Counted from the first letter of the stretch, positions 50,260 through 63,598 are shown. The stretch: 64,000 nucleotides of DNA from Cristatella mucedo (GCA_009760855.2 WPIO01000001.1:8554501-8618500), one strand, 5' to 3'. Program-made: numbers and translations. The notes: generated from the sequence alone by a model not told the origin.

Positions 50260-52490
50260 CCAGAGTATTGGGCTAGTTTTGTTGAATCTCTCAATAGGGT
50301 TTGATATTATTGATCATTAAATATCTTTCTTTAGCGACTGCCATATCGCCTGGATATCACTCACTGCATTGGTTCTGGCTTAGGTCAGTGCAGCCTAGCT
50401 ACCCCGGTCGTCAGATCCGGTGGAATGGGTCAGATCAGTTCCTGACAATGACTAGAATAGTCTGCGGTTCGGCAAATTAAAACAACCGCTTTTGCTCATA
50501 GCAGGACTGCTTCGTTAGAGACTGGCTGTACCTTGGAGCTCGGTATCCATAGTTTAATAGGCTCGTATTCCGCACTGCTTGCATATACAGCATACACGCC
50601 TTCATTTTTATACCTGTACGCGCGTGGTATATACAGATATATCCTAAAATATCCTGCTGAAGATTGATTTTCAACTGCTGCCAAGTCACATGTGTATGCA
50701 GCACAGCTAGAATAACAGCAGTCGGTTTGATGATTGGGCTCCAAGCTAAGATTTGCAGAGCTATGGCACTTCTCCTATAGGGGGCTTTAGAGAAATCCCA
50801 CGTGAAGCCCTCTCATACAGCAACCATATAGCTAGCTATATCCAAGACGAGATTCCCATTTTGCAAAAACATGCTAATTGTTACTCCAAAGAACATTGGA
50901 CGAGTTCTTAAACTTTGTAAACTGAAATGCCTCAATTCATTCACAGCATGAGTACTTGCATTTACGGTGCATTCTACCCGGCTAGACCAGGAGCTGGAGC
51001 CGGAGCTGGCAGCTGCCACAAAGATCAATAGCCCGTAGGCGCATCAGTCTGGCAACCTGGCAACCTACATTTAAGATGCTGAAGCGCCCACACTAGATAC
51101 TAGGTTGATCTCAACTACGCAGGTGATGCCAAGTAGTGTGTAAACCAGCGTCTTACGGGTAACGAAACGCAGAGACCGGGACACAGAGAGAGATACCCGA
51201 ACGCTTCCCGGAAGCGTTTTCTGCAGCGACCTTTCCTTACCCAAACGTCACAAGGAGGAAGAGAATGCAAAGGGACAGATGATCACCAGAAGCGAGCAAA
51301 CACAGGAGACCACAATGCTTGTGAAAGGCCCTTCCAGAAAGAATGGCCACTGAACTGGCCAACCCCGTCTACCGGGGCGTATAAACACAGGCAAATGCCT
51401 CGAAGCAAGTACCCCCTAAGCCTAGCGTTGCATGCGGTCGAAAGTAAGACCGCCAATGTTTAAAGAACAACGGTAAATTCTATAAATAATATCTGGAGTC
51501 CAGCCGAGCTCTAAGCCAACGCTCCAGTGCTCCCACTGAGTGCTCGCAAGAGCCTCAGGTCTCTTCCTGGGTGGCAGCCAAGGCAAAAAAGTCACTGCCT
51601 CCCAGCACCAGAGAGGTGAGATCGACAACCCATCTCGGGAATAAGTTAGCAAGCACAGGAGCTATTATGAAACGGCAGCCGACAACGTAGGAATCGGTCA
51701 AGAAAGGAACTGCTGGCACCACCGGCAAGGAATATGCAGGTGCTGTCAACAGTTTAAGGTAGTGCCGGAAAGGGGGTAATTCTGTCGATTCCCTGATGGC
51801 CTCTCTCGGTGGGATGCGACTGACTCACGGGTCATAGCAAACCGTACTACTACCCGGCTCAATCTGCACTAAGCGCAGAAGTTCACTCATCGCAGCATTC
51901 AAGATCAGGATAAGCAAATTATACTAAAAAATACCTAGTGATGTAGATGCAAGTTTAAATGATTGAGTCCAAATAATGTTGGCAAACCTCGCCACAAATG
52001 CCGCAAGCACCACAAGCTAGAGAACTTGTGTGAGCGCAGTGCCGTTTCCAGAGAGTTAGCTTACGTGACTCTCAATATCTGCCAAATTTTAAGGCGGTGT
52101 AGTAGCTAACAAGAGCTGAGAGATGGGCAAAACAAACGGATTTATGCCTTCATGAAACGACAAATTTGGGGACTCCATTTTGTTGGCTAAAACAAGGTAC
52201 GCATTGCAGAGACTTTGTGATTCCTAGCAATGCGTATGCTACAACATTAAGAAACAGATGCAATTCAGTCTTGTTTGAAACGAGAAAGCGCTGTGATCAC
52301 CATAAGCTGACAAAAAAACGATGCAAGGCCATAAAAATGCGAGCCTTGAAGAACCGACTTGCTCCTTCCAAAAAACAGCTGCTGGGACAACAACTTACAA
52401 CGGGGCTTAAACTATGCAAATAAATCGTTCTTCGGAGGTTATGCCAGCAATGTATACTCGCCAGGATTTCACTTTGAAAACAAATAATAA
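50260..52490. other. gene-poor stretch, old unassigned repeats likely
   Basis: Two minus ORFs at 51749-51422 (PVVPAVPFLTDSYVVGCRFI; SPLWCWEAVTFLPWLPPRKR) have tryptophan-rich protein-like text but no recognised family, and may be remnants of a mobile element. No splice-bounded exon supported. Confidence 0.35.
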
Positions 52491-52494
52491 ATAA

Positions 52495-52645
52495 GCGGTT
52501 ATCTGATTTAGGAACCGCTTTAAGACAGCGGCGGAAGAGCCTTAACGGCTATCACCACCGCTAGCAGTGGGCAATAGAGGATCGCCCACTGATGGACTCG
52601 AACCCACCACGAACCAAGCCTACTGCAATGGGCTAGGGTCCACGC
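52495..52645 (-). mobile_element. SINE2
   Basis: Complement layout: GGCGGAAGAGCCTTAACGGC, TATCACCACCGCTAGCAGTG, GATCGCCCACTGATGGACTC, GAACCCACCACGAACC. Confidence 0.75.
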
Positions 52646-53274
52646 CCAATCGACTTGGGCTGACAGGCGGAGTTCTGTGGACTGAGGAATCAAAGCTTGA
52701 TATTTTCTACACTAATAGGAGATTGTATGAGATCCTGTTCATTACTTAAGCATACCACGCTGGCCACCTTCAGAAGAGTAGGGAAATTTCGGCAGCCGGA
52801 GGATTAATGGCAAACAGAAATTGCCCAGCCACTTGTAGCTGAACTGTATCGCATAGAACGCACCATCAACCAGCATAAATACTTGGATATTTTAAAGAAA
52901 ACGTCAGCACTCCAACAGCACTGGTCCTGAGAAGGCTATAACGTATGAGACAGCGGAATAACGACCTCAAGCAAACCGTGCTGTCGATTAGAGAATTTTT
53001 CTATTGTTGTCTCGATCCTCCACTGACTGCATTTGCCATGTTCAAGCATGGCCGCAGACGCATGCGAATAAATGTGCTCTGAAAGCAGTACTAAATGGAT
53101 TACCAGAGAAATCCGTAGACTTTCAGGCAAGTATGGTAACTGACAAATTTATGACGAAACCTCTTAACACAATATAATATAGGCAAGTACCCAATAAGGC
53201 GTTCGAGCCATCCAAAGTAATATGCACGGATAAAATATTTTGATGGGTATGCAAGGCTCCCAAGAGTGTCGCTG

Positions 53275-53360
53275 GTTGATGATAATGATAAAAAACAAAA
53301 TTAATAATGAATTTTAATAGTCTAAGAGAACTAAATTTTTCTCCTTAGGCCTTTTAGGAT
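53275..53360 (-). mobile_element. LINE-A tail relic
   Basis: GATGATAATGATAAAAAAC then ATGAATTTTAATAGTCTAAG, AGAACTAAATTTTTCTCCTT and AGGCCTTTTAGG: the reverse complement of a decayed LINE-A tail block. Confidence 0.5.
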
Positions 53361-54029
53361 GATGATTGAATTGATTACATAGGATAACATGAACAACTAT
53401 AGCATGCATTAACACGGGAATGAATACTTGCATGGATCAAGCCTGCGAGATTTGGTAGGATAATCGCATAGTGCTCTATATATTTAATGCTTTTTCTCAC
53501 TAACTAATGCTGTTTCTCCCTATTAACCATCTTTCAGCCAGTCGGCGACAATTTTATTTATTATCTTTTCCGACTCTGTGAACGGCATTAAGACTATTAT
53601 TACGATTCCAAAGCATTTATTAAGGTATTGAAATTCTCTGAATACGTATAGTGGTTATGAAGCACCTGATGTTGCTTAGCACGATTCCAATTTTCAACAG
53701 CAAGGTGTATAGAGTTTCGATCACAGACGTGATTAATCACTGAACCACTGATTTCTATGACAGCCTTCCTTCGCATAGCCGAAAGGATCTTGCCCATGCC
53801 CTAACAGATAACTTCAGCTCAACTAGGTTAGCTAAGCCTACACACCCGGGGCGTTACCAGTAAATCGAGTAAATTAGGCTCGAACAGGCTCTATGAGTGA
53901 TCTTTGTCACAGCACTGCTGCCAATATAGGTCCAGCCCGCCGACGTCATACTCCCATACATACACAGCCAAAGGTCCCGTACGACCGTGACATCTAGCCA
54001 TTACCATGGCCGGTATACTAGCCTCCAAG

Positions 54030-54640
54030 TTCACGTTAATGTATTCCCGTCAGTAACTCCACAAAGACTTCGTGGATGTTATGCAGGAGAGTTAAATATA
54101 GCGCACTCACAGCCCAAGCGGTTTTCGGTACGCATTCGGTAGCCAACAGACTTCATTTCACACAACAAAGAGAAAGTGAGATGCATAGCTGAGTCAGGAG
54201 AGCAGTTGAAGTAGTGAGTAGCATCGAGGTAGCGGCTCGGGAGCGGCTGGTAAGGATTCGCCGTAGTCGGCAGCAGGAGAGTAATTGCCGTTCCGTAAGA
54301 TTTGTGGAAGTGTCTAGGTGACCTCTACAACCTGCAGAGCAAAAGCTTCTGTCCCTAACGGTCCTTAAGCGGAGGAATGAGCCAGTCTTAACGCGAAGTA
54401 ATGGAACAGCTAATTTATTGCCATACAGGACCCGAAAGCAAAAGTAGGCTGAAACTGGTGCAGCAGTTCAGCTACGTACTAAGGAGTTAAGCCATGACGG
54501 GACTTGTGGGTCAGTTTAACGACTTAGCTCTGCAACCGCTGATCAACGGTTGCAGCCACCCAAGCTCTTTAAGCAAAGAAGATTGTAAACTAGCCTTGCA
54601 GCCGTCCTCATAGCTAGCTGCAGGCATACTGGCTTTTTCG
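54030..54640 (-). mobile_element. LINE-B 3' end, minus copy
   Basis: Reverse-complement counterpart of 17460-18075. Shared strings include AACGTTAATGTATTCCCGTC-type 3' ends, CACAAAGACTTCGTGG, ACGCATTCGGTAGCCAACAG, CACAACAAAGAGAAAGTGAG, AGCGGAGGAATGAGCCAGTC-type blocks and CTAGCCTTGCAGC. Non-functional. Confidence 0.7.
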
Positions 54641-54689
54641 ATAGTCCAACCAAAAGAAAATTACAATAATGTACTTAACAGAGTTTTCA

Positions 54690-54892
54690 GGCTGCATATA
54701 CTTTTTCTCAGTAGCTCCTAGGCTGATAGAAGTCGTATTTATAATCTTTAATTACCATGCTCCTTCACTACTGCTGCTGTTGCCGATCAAGGCACTTCAT
54801 TTCTAGCAGACGTTTTCAGCAAATGCAAAGTGCCTTGATACGAGTTCTCTGAGGGCGCTATATCAAATGCATATTATTATTATTATTACGCG
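54690..54892 (+). mobile_element. LINE-A 3' tail
   Basis: Ends with TTTTCAGCAAATGCAAAGTG, CCTTGATACGAGTTCTCTGA, GGGCGCTATATCAAATGCAT and (ATT)n at 54871-54888. Confidence 0.8.
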
Positions 54893-55636
54893 TTAGCCAT
54901 CGGTAGTATTCCTTCCAGCATGAAATCTAGGCTGTTGGCCAAGAATTTAGTAAAGAGCTGCTGATACAACCACGTACAACAGAGTTGCCTCATCCAGTGT
55001 AATATCCCTTGCCTCCTTGAGCCAATGTACAAATCGGGTGTAACTGAAGCAGTTTGGCCAGGTAAAAGCCTTCTGTTGTCCGACAAACCTTACCTGTAGA
55101 AAGGGCATGGACAACACTAATACTTGCAGTGAGCCTGTTAAATTCAGCAAAGGTGGACCTGAATTCCTGAACTACACACTTTAGTCAGAACTCATTAGCC
55201 AGAAGCTTGAGCTACCATAACCGTACTAGCACCACTACATCTTACCGACAAGCTTTAGGAAGGCATTAAGTACCGGCAGCTCCACCAACGGGCCCACAAT
55301 GGTACATCAAAGCTGAACCCAATTGTCATTTTAAATAAACTTGGCTGCACTCATTGCGTCAACTTTATTAGATTTGGTGTCGAATAACATGCGTGGCTGT
55401 CTTGCCAAGCAGCAGACTGGTTTCACTTATTTAATTTTATGCTATTACCTACTAGCCGGGCATGTTGCACTGATCCACAACAGGTACCCGTGTAATTCCT
55501 AATAAAGCTACACGAAGACACACAACAAGTCGTTATGGCAATTCATCGCTTTTATCATTTCAACAAATATTTTTCATTGTCTACTGTTCGAGAAAACCTA
55601 CTGCAAACCTAATTATTCCTACGGTCTACCTAGGTA

Positions 55637-55948
55637 ATGCCACCTGAACCGACTAACAGAAGCAAAGCTGGTACCTCGTGTCTGCAACGCATAGCGAGGC
55701 ATAGAGTAGAAAGACATATAAACAGATTCCAGGAACACCAGGCAGTGCAGCCTGGCAAAGACATCAGAGATGACTGCCTGTCCTTGAGCAAGCTACGTAT
55801 AAGATACAAAGCAAGAAAATATGATTTATTCAACGAGAACAAGCTGGTTGAGCATGAGCAGCGGCTGACAGACGTGAACCAATTGAACCCAACACCAAAA
55901 CCAATCGTGACGGTTACGTTTCGTGCTGCCGTCGCTCAACCAAGTTAA
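55637..55948 (+). CDS. hypothetical 103-codon ORF
   Basis: ATG-initiated, TAA-terminated. Basic and charged: LQRIARHRVERHINRFQEHQ, SLSKLRIRYKARKYDLFNEN, KLVEHEQRLTDVNQL. It resembles a helical or coiled-coil protein more than random sequence and does not match LINE-A or LINE-B text. No domain recognised, and no clear promoter or splice structure. It could be an exon or a retrocopy. Confidence 0.3.
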   Translation: MPPEPTNRSKAGTSCLQRIARHRVERHINRFQEHQAVQPGKDIRDDCLSLSKLRIRYKARKYDLFNENKLVEHEQRLTDVNQLNPTPKPIVTVTFRAAVAQPS

Positions 55949-56199
55949 CAGCACTCGACCGACCGACCACGATCATTCGACTACCAAAGACGATGGCGAA
56001 CGTGCCGAGAGATTCTCATAAGAGACAGCTTTCGAACCACCGTCTCAGACTGGCGAACCAAAGCTCCGGCCGCTCTACGACGTTCCGAGCGCGTTTCCAT
56101 GGCGTGACGTTGTCACACACTATGAGGTCACCACCCACCTGATCCTCATAGTATTTACTCCTTCGTTGGAATTGTCCTTTGTGTACTTTCGCACGCAGA

Positions 56200-56332
56200 T
56201 ACCGCATGTTATCACTAGCCATCTGGCTTGCTTCTCCTCTACAACTGCTTCTTTTCTAGCATTTTAAAGTCCCTACAAAGAGATTAAATTCTCTCGGGGC
56301 TCTTTACAACTATTATTATTATTATTATTATT
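56200..56332 (+). mobile_element. LINE-A 3' tail with (ATT)n
   Basis: TTTTAAAGTCCCTACAAAGA, GATTAAATTCTCTCGGGGCT, CTTTACAACTATTATTATTA; the ATT run ends at 56332. Confidence 0.8.
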
Positions 56333-56646
56333 TACATACACATGTAAATATAAATAGATATACATATATCACATGTGCAACCATCTACATTGTAGCTGGT
56401 TATGCCGGTATGTCTTTGTGCATATGCATGTTGGTGCACCCGCGTGATTGCAATCATACACGTGTGGGTATGTATGTCTCTCTACAGGAAAAGAATTTCG
56501 GATGGACATCTAGAACCCAGTGTTTTCCCACGTTGGTATCTCATCAACAAAACTGGTGACCTGCACTTGAACAGACGCCGAAAATAGATTAAACAGCTAA
56601 CCAAATTCTTTTCAACTATGTCTTAAGCTAAATTATATAAAATATC

Positions 56647-56785
56647 GCCCTGGTTTGGTCTGGGGTTTAAGGTGCACCCTTATGACGACTGAGGTCGTGG
56701 GGTCGAGCCCTGCAGCACATGTGAAACGCTTGGATAGAGATTAAGTTCTCTTAGGGCGAAACACAGTGGAATTACATATTACTTG
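56647..56785 (+). mobile_element. tRNA-derived SINE (SINE1)
   Basis: CCTGGTTTGGTCTGGGGTTT, AAGGTGCACCCTTATGACGA, GTCGTGGGGTCGAGCCCTGC, GTGAAACGCTTGGATAGAGA, TTAAGTTCTCTTAGGGCGAA. Confidence 0.85.
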
Positions 56786-57523
56786 GGCTATGCATGAAAC
56801 ATAAAATAGAGACAAATCTTATGCAAAGCGATTATGAAATAGCAAGCATCGGCTTTAAACGGTTGCTTCACACACAAAGTCTGGCTGGTATTGGTGAGGC
56901 TTTGCATAAGAAACCGATTCTGGATCTTCTTTCTACTAGGTGCGATGCTGAGCCTGGATCCCGGACGCTCATTTTGTTTGGGTGGCTTGCGGCCATTTTT
57001 GCTCTGTCAAGTGCTATTTCAGCAAGAAGAAATGGATTTGCCAAGTAAGTTATGGACTTATTTATATCCCATAAAGCATATGTGGGATGACATAAACCGG
57101 CGATTAAGGAGCCCTCATCCGTCAAACAACGATCCCTACACAACTTTTTTTTGACTGCCTTTGCATGCTGTAGATAGCTACGTTTCACGACACCCTTAAG
57201 TGGCCAGTGGCATCGATACCCATTCTAGTGCAAGCTGGTCTCAAAAATCGAAGAAGATCCAATTAATACAGTGGAAGCAGAACAATGACACGGTGCAGTG
57301 CACTGCTGCTAGTTGAATACAGATTTTTCTACAACATTCCCAGCTTTCGTGCTCCAAGAGGGAGATAGTCTATGTTTGAATAAATACCTATGGCCAGGAG
57401 TGCATGCATGTAATTAAGCACCGGGGGAATGGCTTGAACTAACGTTAGGTATCGGTAAGTGTGAAAAGAATAGGTACAGAGTTTAACAGGATTGGAAACG
57501 AATTAGAATGGCATCAAGGACTG

Positions 57524-57569
57524 CCCCTAAACAATCCAAAGATAAACCCCTAAACAATCCAAAGATAAA
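57524..57569. repeat. 23-base tandem duplication
   Basis: CCCCTAAACAATCCAAAGAT plus AAA occurs twice in direct succession. Confidence 0.9.
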
Positions 57570-57839
57570 CTTAATTGGTAAAAAAATCTGCAGGTGGTTG
57601 ACTATAGTTCACAATTACACAACAGCGGTCAGATAACAGTTTGATTACACCACTCTGAAGTATAGCAGCTGCTTCATGCCTGGTGACTTGCAGGCTTGAC
57701 TGATGCAACTCATTTATAGACCGATATGCAAAAATCATCACATACCTGCAACACTTGCTGAGCAGAACGGGGTGATTAAGCAGGCAACCCAACAATCAGA
57801 GCTCTATTGATTGTTTATTAGCATAAAAACGTCTCTCGC

Positions 57840-58350
57840 CACATTATATAGACCTTATACACCCAGGGCAATCGATCAGGAGGACCCTTGCTAGGTTATA
57901 CTAACTGCATCCTGCACTGCTAGCCATGCAAAGTACACGGGAACCAAAAAGACAAGTTCACAGGGAAGGAAAGCACTGCCGAACAGAGGAGTCTTAAGCT
58001 GAGACTTAAATGGTGCCAAGTCATTGTACGTGGTGACAGAAGGCGGATGCGATTTACAGACTTATGATGCACAAAAGCTGGAGGTTCGATCAATATACAG
58101 GAAGGGACCGAGAGATAACTGGAAGCCTTGAGCCAGCAGTCCAAGCAGACACTGTAATAGGTAAGCTGGTGCAATCGAGTGAAGAGAGCCAGAGGGAGGA
58201 TCTTGAAGCCGATTGGATGCGGGACAGAGAGCCAAAGAAACTCAGACAGAACCAGTGTGACAGCCATGCCTTTGACGACAGACTAGGGGAGCTTTTAATT
58301 TTTGCAACAGTAAAAATTATAAAGGGCACCGGCTGGGAGTCCTAAATAAA
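57840..58350 (-). mobile_element. decayed LINE-A with RT-end relic
   Basis: Minus frame 58267-57920 reads FLWLSVPHPIGFKILPLALF then RLHQLTYYSVCLDC and ILIEPPAFVHHKSVNRIRLL, a degraded version of HWLPVKQRIGFKVLSLTF...PSIVPPAFRNPTVYRYIVQT-like text in the 15.9 kb copy. Confidence 0.65.
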
Positions 58351-59469
58351 TTATAGTAATCAAGATGCTTTAGGTTCGTACATGTAGCATTATGTAGAAG
58401 TATCCATAAGTATAGCAGCGCAGATGCCTAAGAAGTACATTTTAGTGCATGCTATTGCCGTGTAAGAGATAGCGAATAGCCATATTTGATTGATATGGCA
58501 TTAAGTGCTTGCATCCAGCAGATGCATTTTGCTGCGTCTGTAGACAATTTATTAAATAAAGAGCAAAAGACTACTACGTGAAAGCATCTGTTCAGGTGTG
58601 CAAAGCCTAAACAGCATTCTTTGGCATACCTGACGGGGATGAAGGCAAGCCTAGGCACCTCATTTCACATACAAATACTGGAAGAGAACACTCAAGGTAA
58701 GGTGAACAATTACTGCTCTCTAAATGAAATTTCTAGCACAATATAGAGAACGCGTGAAATATATTTTTGGTAATCCATATATTGCAGGCTGGCTAACAGG
58801 ATGGCAATACGGGACAAAAGAGAACCACGAAGTTTGCTACGCCTAGAATTAGGCAGGAACCGAATGACCACTTAAGCAACTGATAATTCTGCAAGGCAGA
58901 CTCCTCAAAACATTGAACTGGCAAGATCACGCCTACAATCATGTATCCAAACTTCTTCAACCATCGCCCCAATACCACACTGCCCCGAGCTCCCTGCCCC
59001 ACACCTCAGGAACGAGATAAGCCATCTTCAGAAAAGAGCAACAAGTCAGACAGCGATGAAGATATCTCAGATAAACTTTCAAATTTCAGAGATGTAGCTG
59101 AGGAGAGAAATTTATACTTCCCCAATCAGACAGACTTTAAACGATCTGATCATAGAACTTGGTCTTAACAAGTCAAATGCTAATCAGTTGTTTGCAAAGC
59201 ACCCTAAATCGTGCTGCAAGTGAAACAATAACTAACAGTGAATGACAAGCAAGCAATCATGCTTCTTCAAGCACACCAAGGCAAATAAGTACAATGCCTA
59301 AGCGGTTAACAAAAGGTCACAAGAAGGAACCCACAATTGCAGCTTAGTAGAACACCTTTTAAAATACTTGCTCTGAATCATGCACATAAAAGCACTCATA
59401 AGTGATTGATATTAAGTGTCATATCATGATTGATTTATAATAAGTAACTGAGGCACAGCTCCACAACTT

Positions 59470-59790
59470 GAGTCAGGACCACCACTGATACAATGCCAAG
59501 CTTACGTAGGAAGTATTTGTGATAGATAAACCCAAACAAGAAAAAGATTTGGCCTACAAGTGAGTGACACGACGATAAAATCATTTCGGTGCTCGATAAG
59601 GAGCCAGTGCAGATTAGTGAGAAGTGGTGTAATGTGGCAGCGACGACGTTCGCGACAAACGAGCCTAAATGTCGAGTTTTGTACCAACCGCCTCATTGCA
59701 TAGGCAAACTGAGCTCCAAGTAGTAACACAGGTTAAGGCAAGGTGTCACAATTACATGAACCAGCTTGGTTGCAGAATCTTCATCTAAGC
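59470..59790 (-). mobile_element. LINE-A RT-end fragment
   Basis: Minus frame 59729-59502: RRLVQNSTFRLVCRERRRCH, ITPLLTNLHWLLIEHRNDFI, VVSLTCRPN. Close in sequence to the 15.9-16.2 kb copy. No tail is preserved. Confidence 0.8.
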
Positions 59791-59799
59791 AAACCTGAA

Positions 59800-61300
59800 C
59801 TTTTGCGATGCTAGGTAGCAGAAATTAGGTAGACTTAACCGTGAAGATGATGTGATTTAGCTAAATGTCACTTAGGAACAGGTCTCACAGCTTGCTTTAA
59901 GAGGATAAATAAGTTATACATAAGATATTTTTACCAAGCCCATTTTCAATGTTAGCCTTTCGCATTTCTGAGTAACACTTGGTTTTCCCATACCCATAAA
60001 GTTAGTTCAATCGGCATTCAATTTGAATAGTTTGCTGGCATTCAAGAACTCATGTCGTCATTACAAACTTTAAGGAGTAAAGCGAGTTCGGGTGAGTATA
60101 CATTGTGAAAAGAAGTGGATCGAGCACAGGTCACAGGGGTACACCATACTTAAAATACTTACATTGATTGCCTTTCGACTCAACGCTCTGTAAGTTCCCT
60201 CCAAGATAGGACAAACATTTCACCGTAGCGCCAGTGACACACAGGCGAGATAATAAGTGCTCAACAACTACTAGCACAGTGACTCTACTAGAGCATAGCT
60301 GAACGAGCAGCTATACACTTGCAACAGTGCTGACACTGGATAGTGATTAGCTTTAAAGGATGACATGATCTTATATGCTAGTTTCAAGTTTTGATATAAC
60401 AATTTTAGCAGGTCTGGTACTACGCGTTCATTCCTTTAATAGGAACAAAAATAGGGAGACAAGTTTTAAGGTGCTTAATTTTCCGTGGCTAAATTTTTTC
60501 AGCTTGTTTAGCTGGAGTGGCCTAACAACAGGTGCATTGAAGGACGCAGGGAAAAAGATATGAGGCTACAGAAATGTTTACTATTTTCTTACAACAGAAG
60601 GGGTCAAGTGGATCATTATAATAAACTTTAAAATTACTCACTGTCAGGAATGGAGAGTTTCTGGACCACACAGTCGAAATGAAATCAGAAACATGAAATA
60701 AAGCAAGGCATGGTACCTGAAGGGCAACAGATTAATGCCACCGATGGCAGCTTGCTAATTGAGGGGCTCAGTACACGAGATCCGAAAAGGCTGCTTCAAT
60801 AGGACTGCAAACTTGAAGTTGCAAGAATAGAGAGTGACACTGGCTACTCCACTGCAAAAATCTAATGACCTAGGAATTTGGAAGACTAAGAAACCTGCAG
60901 GGGGGTGGGAGTTACGATTAGGCAGTAAGTTGATTTCACCCAGGTGTTAGTCACAATAAAAAGGTCAACGGAATTATCAAGAGTCACGTTGCATTATTAG
61001 GTGCTGACAATTTAGGTAATTAACACACATTCCATAAGCACATTTCAGCAGTGGCTGCTGGGGTTATAACAGGCCTGATGATACCAAATTAGTGATTCAC
61101 TGCAATGAACTACAGCACGTTGCTGACTTACTAGAAAAAGCAACATGTGGGCATCTAAGGTAACAAAAGGTAATTGAGTATTAGGATGTTGTCCAAATGC
61201 CAAAACAATAGATGCATGTGTGGTTCAACAGCGGTCTTACCGATTGCTTAACGCCAGCTTGCTCAAAAGAACGTCAAATATAACTATTCTGTGCTAGCAG
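59800..61300. other. unannotated AT-rich stretch
   Basis: No convincing exon. Scattered text resembling the middle of LINE ORFs on minus (for example 60060-60190) suggests very old LINE sequence, but I cannot define borders. Confidence 0.35.
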
Positions 61301-61440
61301 ACTGAATACCATTGCTAACTACTTACACAGCTTGCCAAAGTCATTTGGAAATGTATTATGCTGGAGAGCATTTTTGCACCAAGGGAGGTCAAGCAACTTC
61401 TAACCCACCATTACACGTTAGGCCAGGTTGTCACTGGATC

Positions 61441-61603
61441 CTGCTCAATAATCTTCAAGAAACTGTAAAATTGAAAGAATCAAGCACTAATCACAATCAG
61501 CTATATCATATACAACAAAGGAGTCTGCTCTGTAATCTTCAAGAAACTGTAAAATTGCAAGAATTAGGTACTAATCACAATCAGCTATATCATATACAAC
61601 AAA
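61441..61603 (+). repeat. 84-base tandem duplication
   Basis: Unit beginning CTGCTC...ATCTTCAAGAAACTGTAAAA and ending CTATATCATATACAACAAA at 61441-61524, repeated at 61525-61603 with few changes. The unit is 28 codons, so the surrounding plus frame (NLQETVKL...TNHNQLYHIQQ) stays open through both copies. Confidence 0.92.
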
Positions 61604-61799
61604 AGAAACAAACACATATACAATATATGATTAAATAAATAAATGTACGATTCAATTTCAATTAAAACCAAGTGAATCCATGATTCTGAACTGTATATAA
61701 GTTATGTGAGTGAAAAATTAGAAAAGGTACAGGTAACCAACCAAGTCGCACCACCAATATTAGGTACTCCAGCCATATAACAAGCAATCCATTTGTAAA

Positions 61800-61906
<107 letters not shown>

Positions 61907-62719
61907 CCTAAAAATTGTCTGCGTTTTATTAACTTCTGCCCAACAATGCTTCACCAAAACATTGCAGTCACATGCTTTGCCAATATTTGTAAGAAGTCAT
62001 TCATGCTACCTAGTTGGTTTTCCTTACCCGTAGCAAAAAATGCAAAATGACCATTTTTGCAGCTTCCGGGGAATTTCTCTGTCTTCTTACAAATGCATTC
62101 GCCATTTTCAGACGTTAATATTTACCACTGTTGACGCACAGCGAATCAAGATTTACAGGATGCACCATGCATCTGACTAACCACAGGCCTGACATATTCA
62201 AAATCAGAAAATAAATCGATGAAGTGGTAGAAAAAAATATGCAAAACAATGTTTTTGATAACAAGATGAAGAAGCCTTTTGAATAATTACCTGGGTTTTA
62301 ACCCTCAATCGTCAAATACATGGAAAAAACTGTACAACCTTGTCACAAGTTCAATGAAAACTTTTTAAAACATGCAGGTCACTATCGTTTTCGAGTCTCG
62401 GGAATTAGCTAGGTCTCCTACAGCCGTTTTATACGGTTCCGGTTCCTTTTTGTCCGGAAACATGGTTAGGCAGATGAGTCTGCCTAACTATACTCTAACT
62501 ACACTAACAACTTTTAGTGTAGCTTAGAAACACTCATGCCTGCGTCTGCACAAAACTAAATGTCTCAAACTTTCCTGAACCCTTTTCTTTGTGAGGGGGA
62601 TACTTGACATATCCAAGAATTCTCACAGTTTCCTGATAGTGCTACTAAAACCTATCCTTCAAAACATTTAACTGTTTCTAAATGCACGTTTATTTTGCAT
62701 GTTTTGCTAACCTCGTAGG

Positions 62720-63360
62720 CTAACGAAAGAGAGGTCTCTCTTTTGGTTCTGTTACATCTTTCAGCATCATTTGATAACATTAGTCACAAAGTCCTTAAGC
62801 AAAGGTCTTCTCGCCTGAGCTCCACTGCAACGGTTCCTGTCTGATGCAAAGGTATAGCATCAGAGAAGCCTTTAAAAGATGCAGTGCTGCAAGGATCTGT
62901 GCTTGGTCACTTCTTGGTCACAACTATTCAGTGCCTCTACCCAATGTAATCTCCAAGTAGTGTCGGATTTCATTTTATGCAGATGACAGCTGCATTTTCG
63001 CTTTGCTCCTTACCTGTCACAATAAACTCAATCTTTCTCACCTTGCACCATGTATGCGAACATTTGGGTATCAGCTAACGTTTTCTCTAACTACAACTAA
63101 TCTCTTCCAGAACACCAACAAGTGTCCTGCCAAAGCACTCACCTGAAAAGGCAGTGTCGCGCAGTCTCAACTTTCCTCAGCCCATTTAACTGCATATATT
63201 GCAACGCAGTGTCCAGCTCATATCAGCACGGCTAAGTTCTAAAACAGCTCTTCCACCAATCTCACTCAAACACTACATTGCATTAAACCCAATCGCATGG
63301 CTCAATACCCCAGTTCGACTTATGTGATTCTTGTTTTTGGCATGGCTGGGCACCACTGGA
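62720..63360 (+). mobile_element. decayed LINE reverse transcriptase, central part
   Basis: Broken plus frames recall the RT core of L2/CR1-like elements: HLITLVTKSLSKGLL-type text near 62770 (the FD.VSH..LL region), LQGSVLG near 62887-62910 (matching QGSVLGPLL) and FHFMQMTAAF near 62965-62995, where FYADDT would be expected but frame and residues are lost. Non-functional. Confidence 0.65.
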
Positions 63361-63429
63361 TAAATTTAGAATAATATGTATATATAAACAACCCTGACTC
63401 TATACAACATAGTAAAACATGTCCACTGA

Positions 63430-63598
63430 ATGACCAGTGTTGGGTCATGTGACCAAGAGGTAGGGTGTTGGCCCATCACGACCGAGGTCGTGGGATTCAA
63501 ATCCTGCAGCGGTCGATCCTTAAAAAAACAAGCTGCAAGCAATGGTGATAACCATTAAGGATATTCTGCCGCGATACAAATGAGGCTGTTCAATCTTC
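63430..63598 (+). mobile_element. tRNA-derived SINE (SINE2), well preserved
   Basis: Box A-like ATGTGACCAAGAGGTAGGGT, then CACGACCGAGGTCGTGGGAT and box B-like GGGATTCAAATCCTGC. Body AGCAATGGTGATAACCATTA, AGGATATTCTGCCGCGATAC, AAATGAGGCTGTTCAA. Confidence 0.85.

Noticed and set aside
51422..51749. Minus-strand ORFs as a gene
   Set aside because: Protein-like fragments, but frames overlap and break, and no splice sites or family are evident. More likely the relic of a mobile element I cannot name.
58941..59168. 75-codon plus ORF with an acidic stretch (SDSDEDISDKL)
   Set aside because: All three plus frames are unusually open and protein-like here, so no frame can be preferred, and no splice border or family match supports this one.
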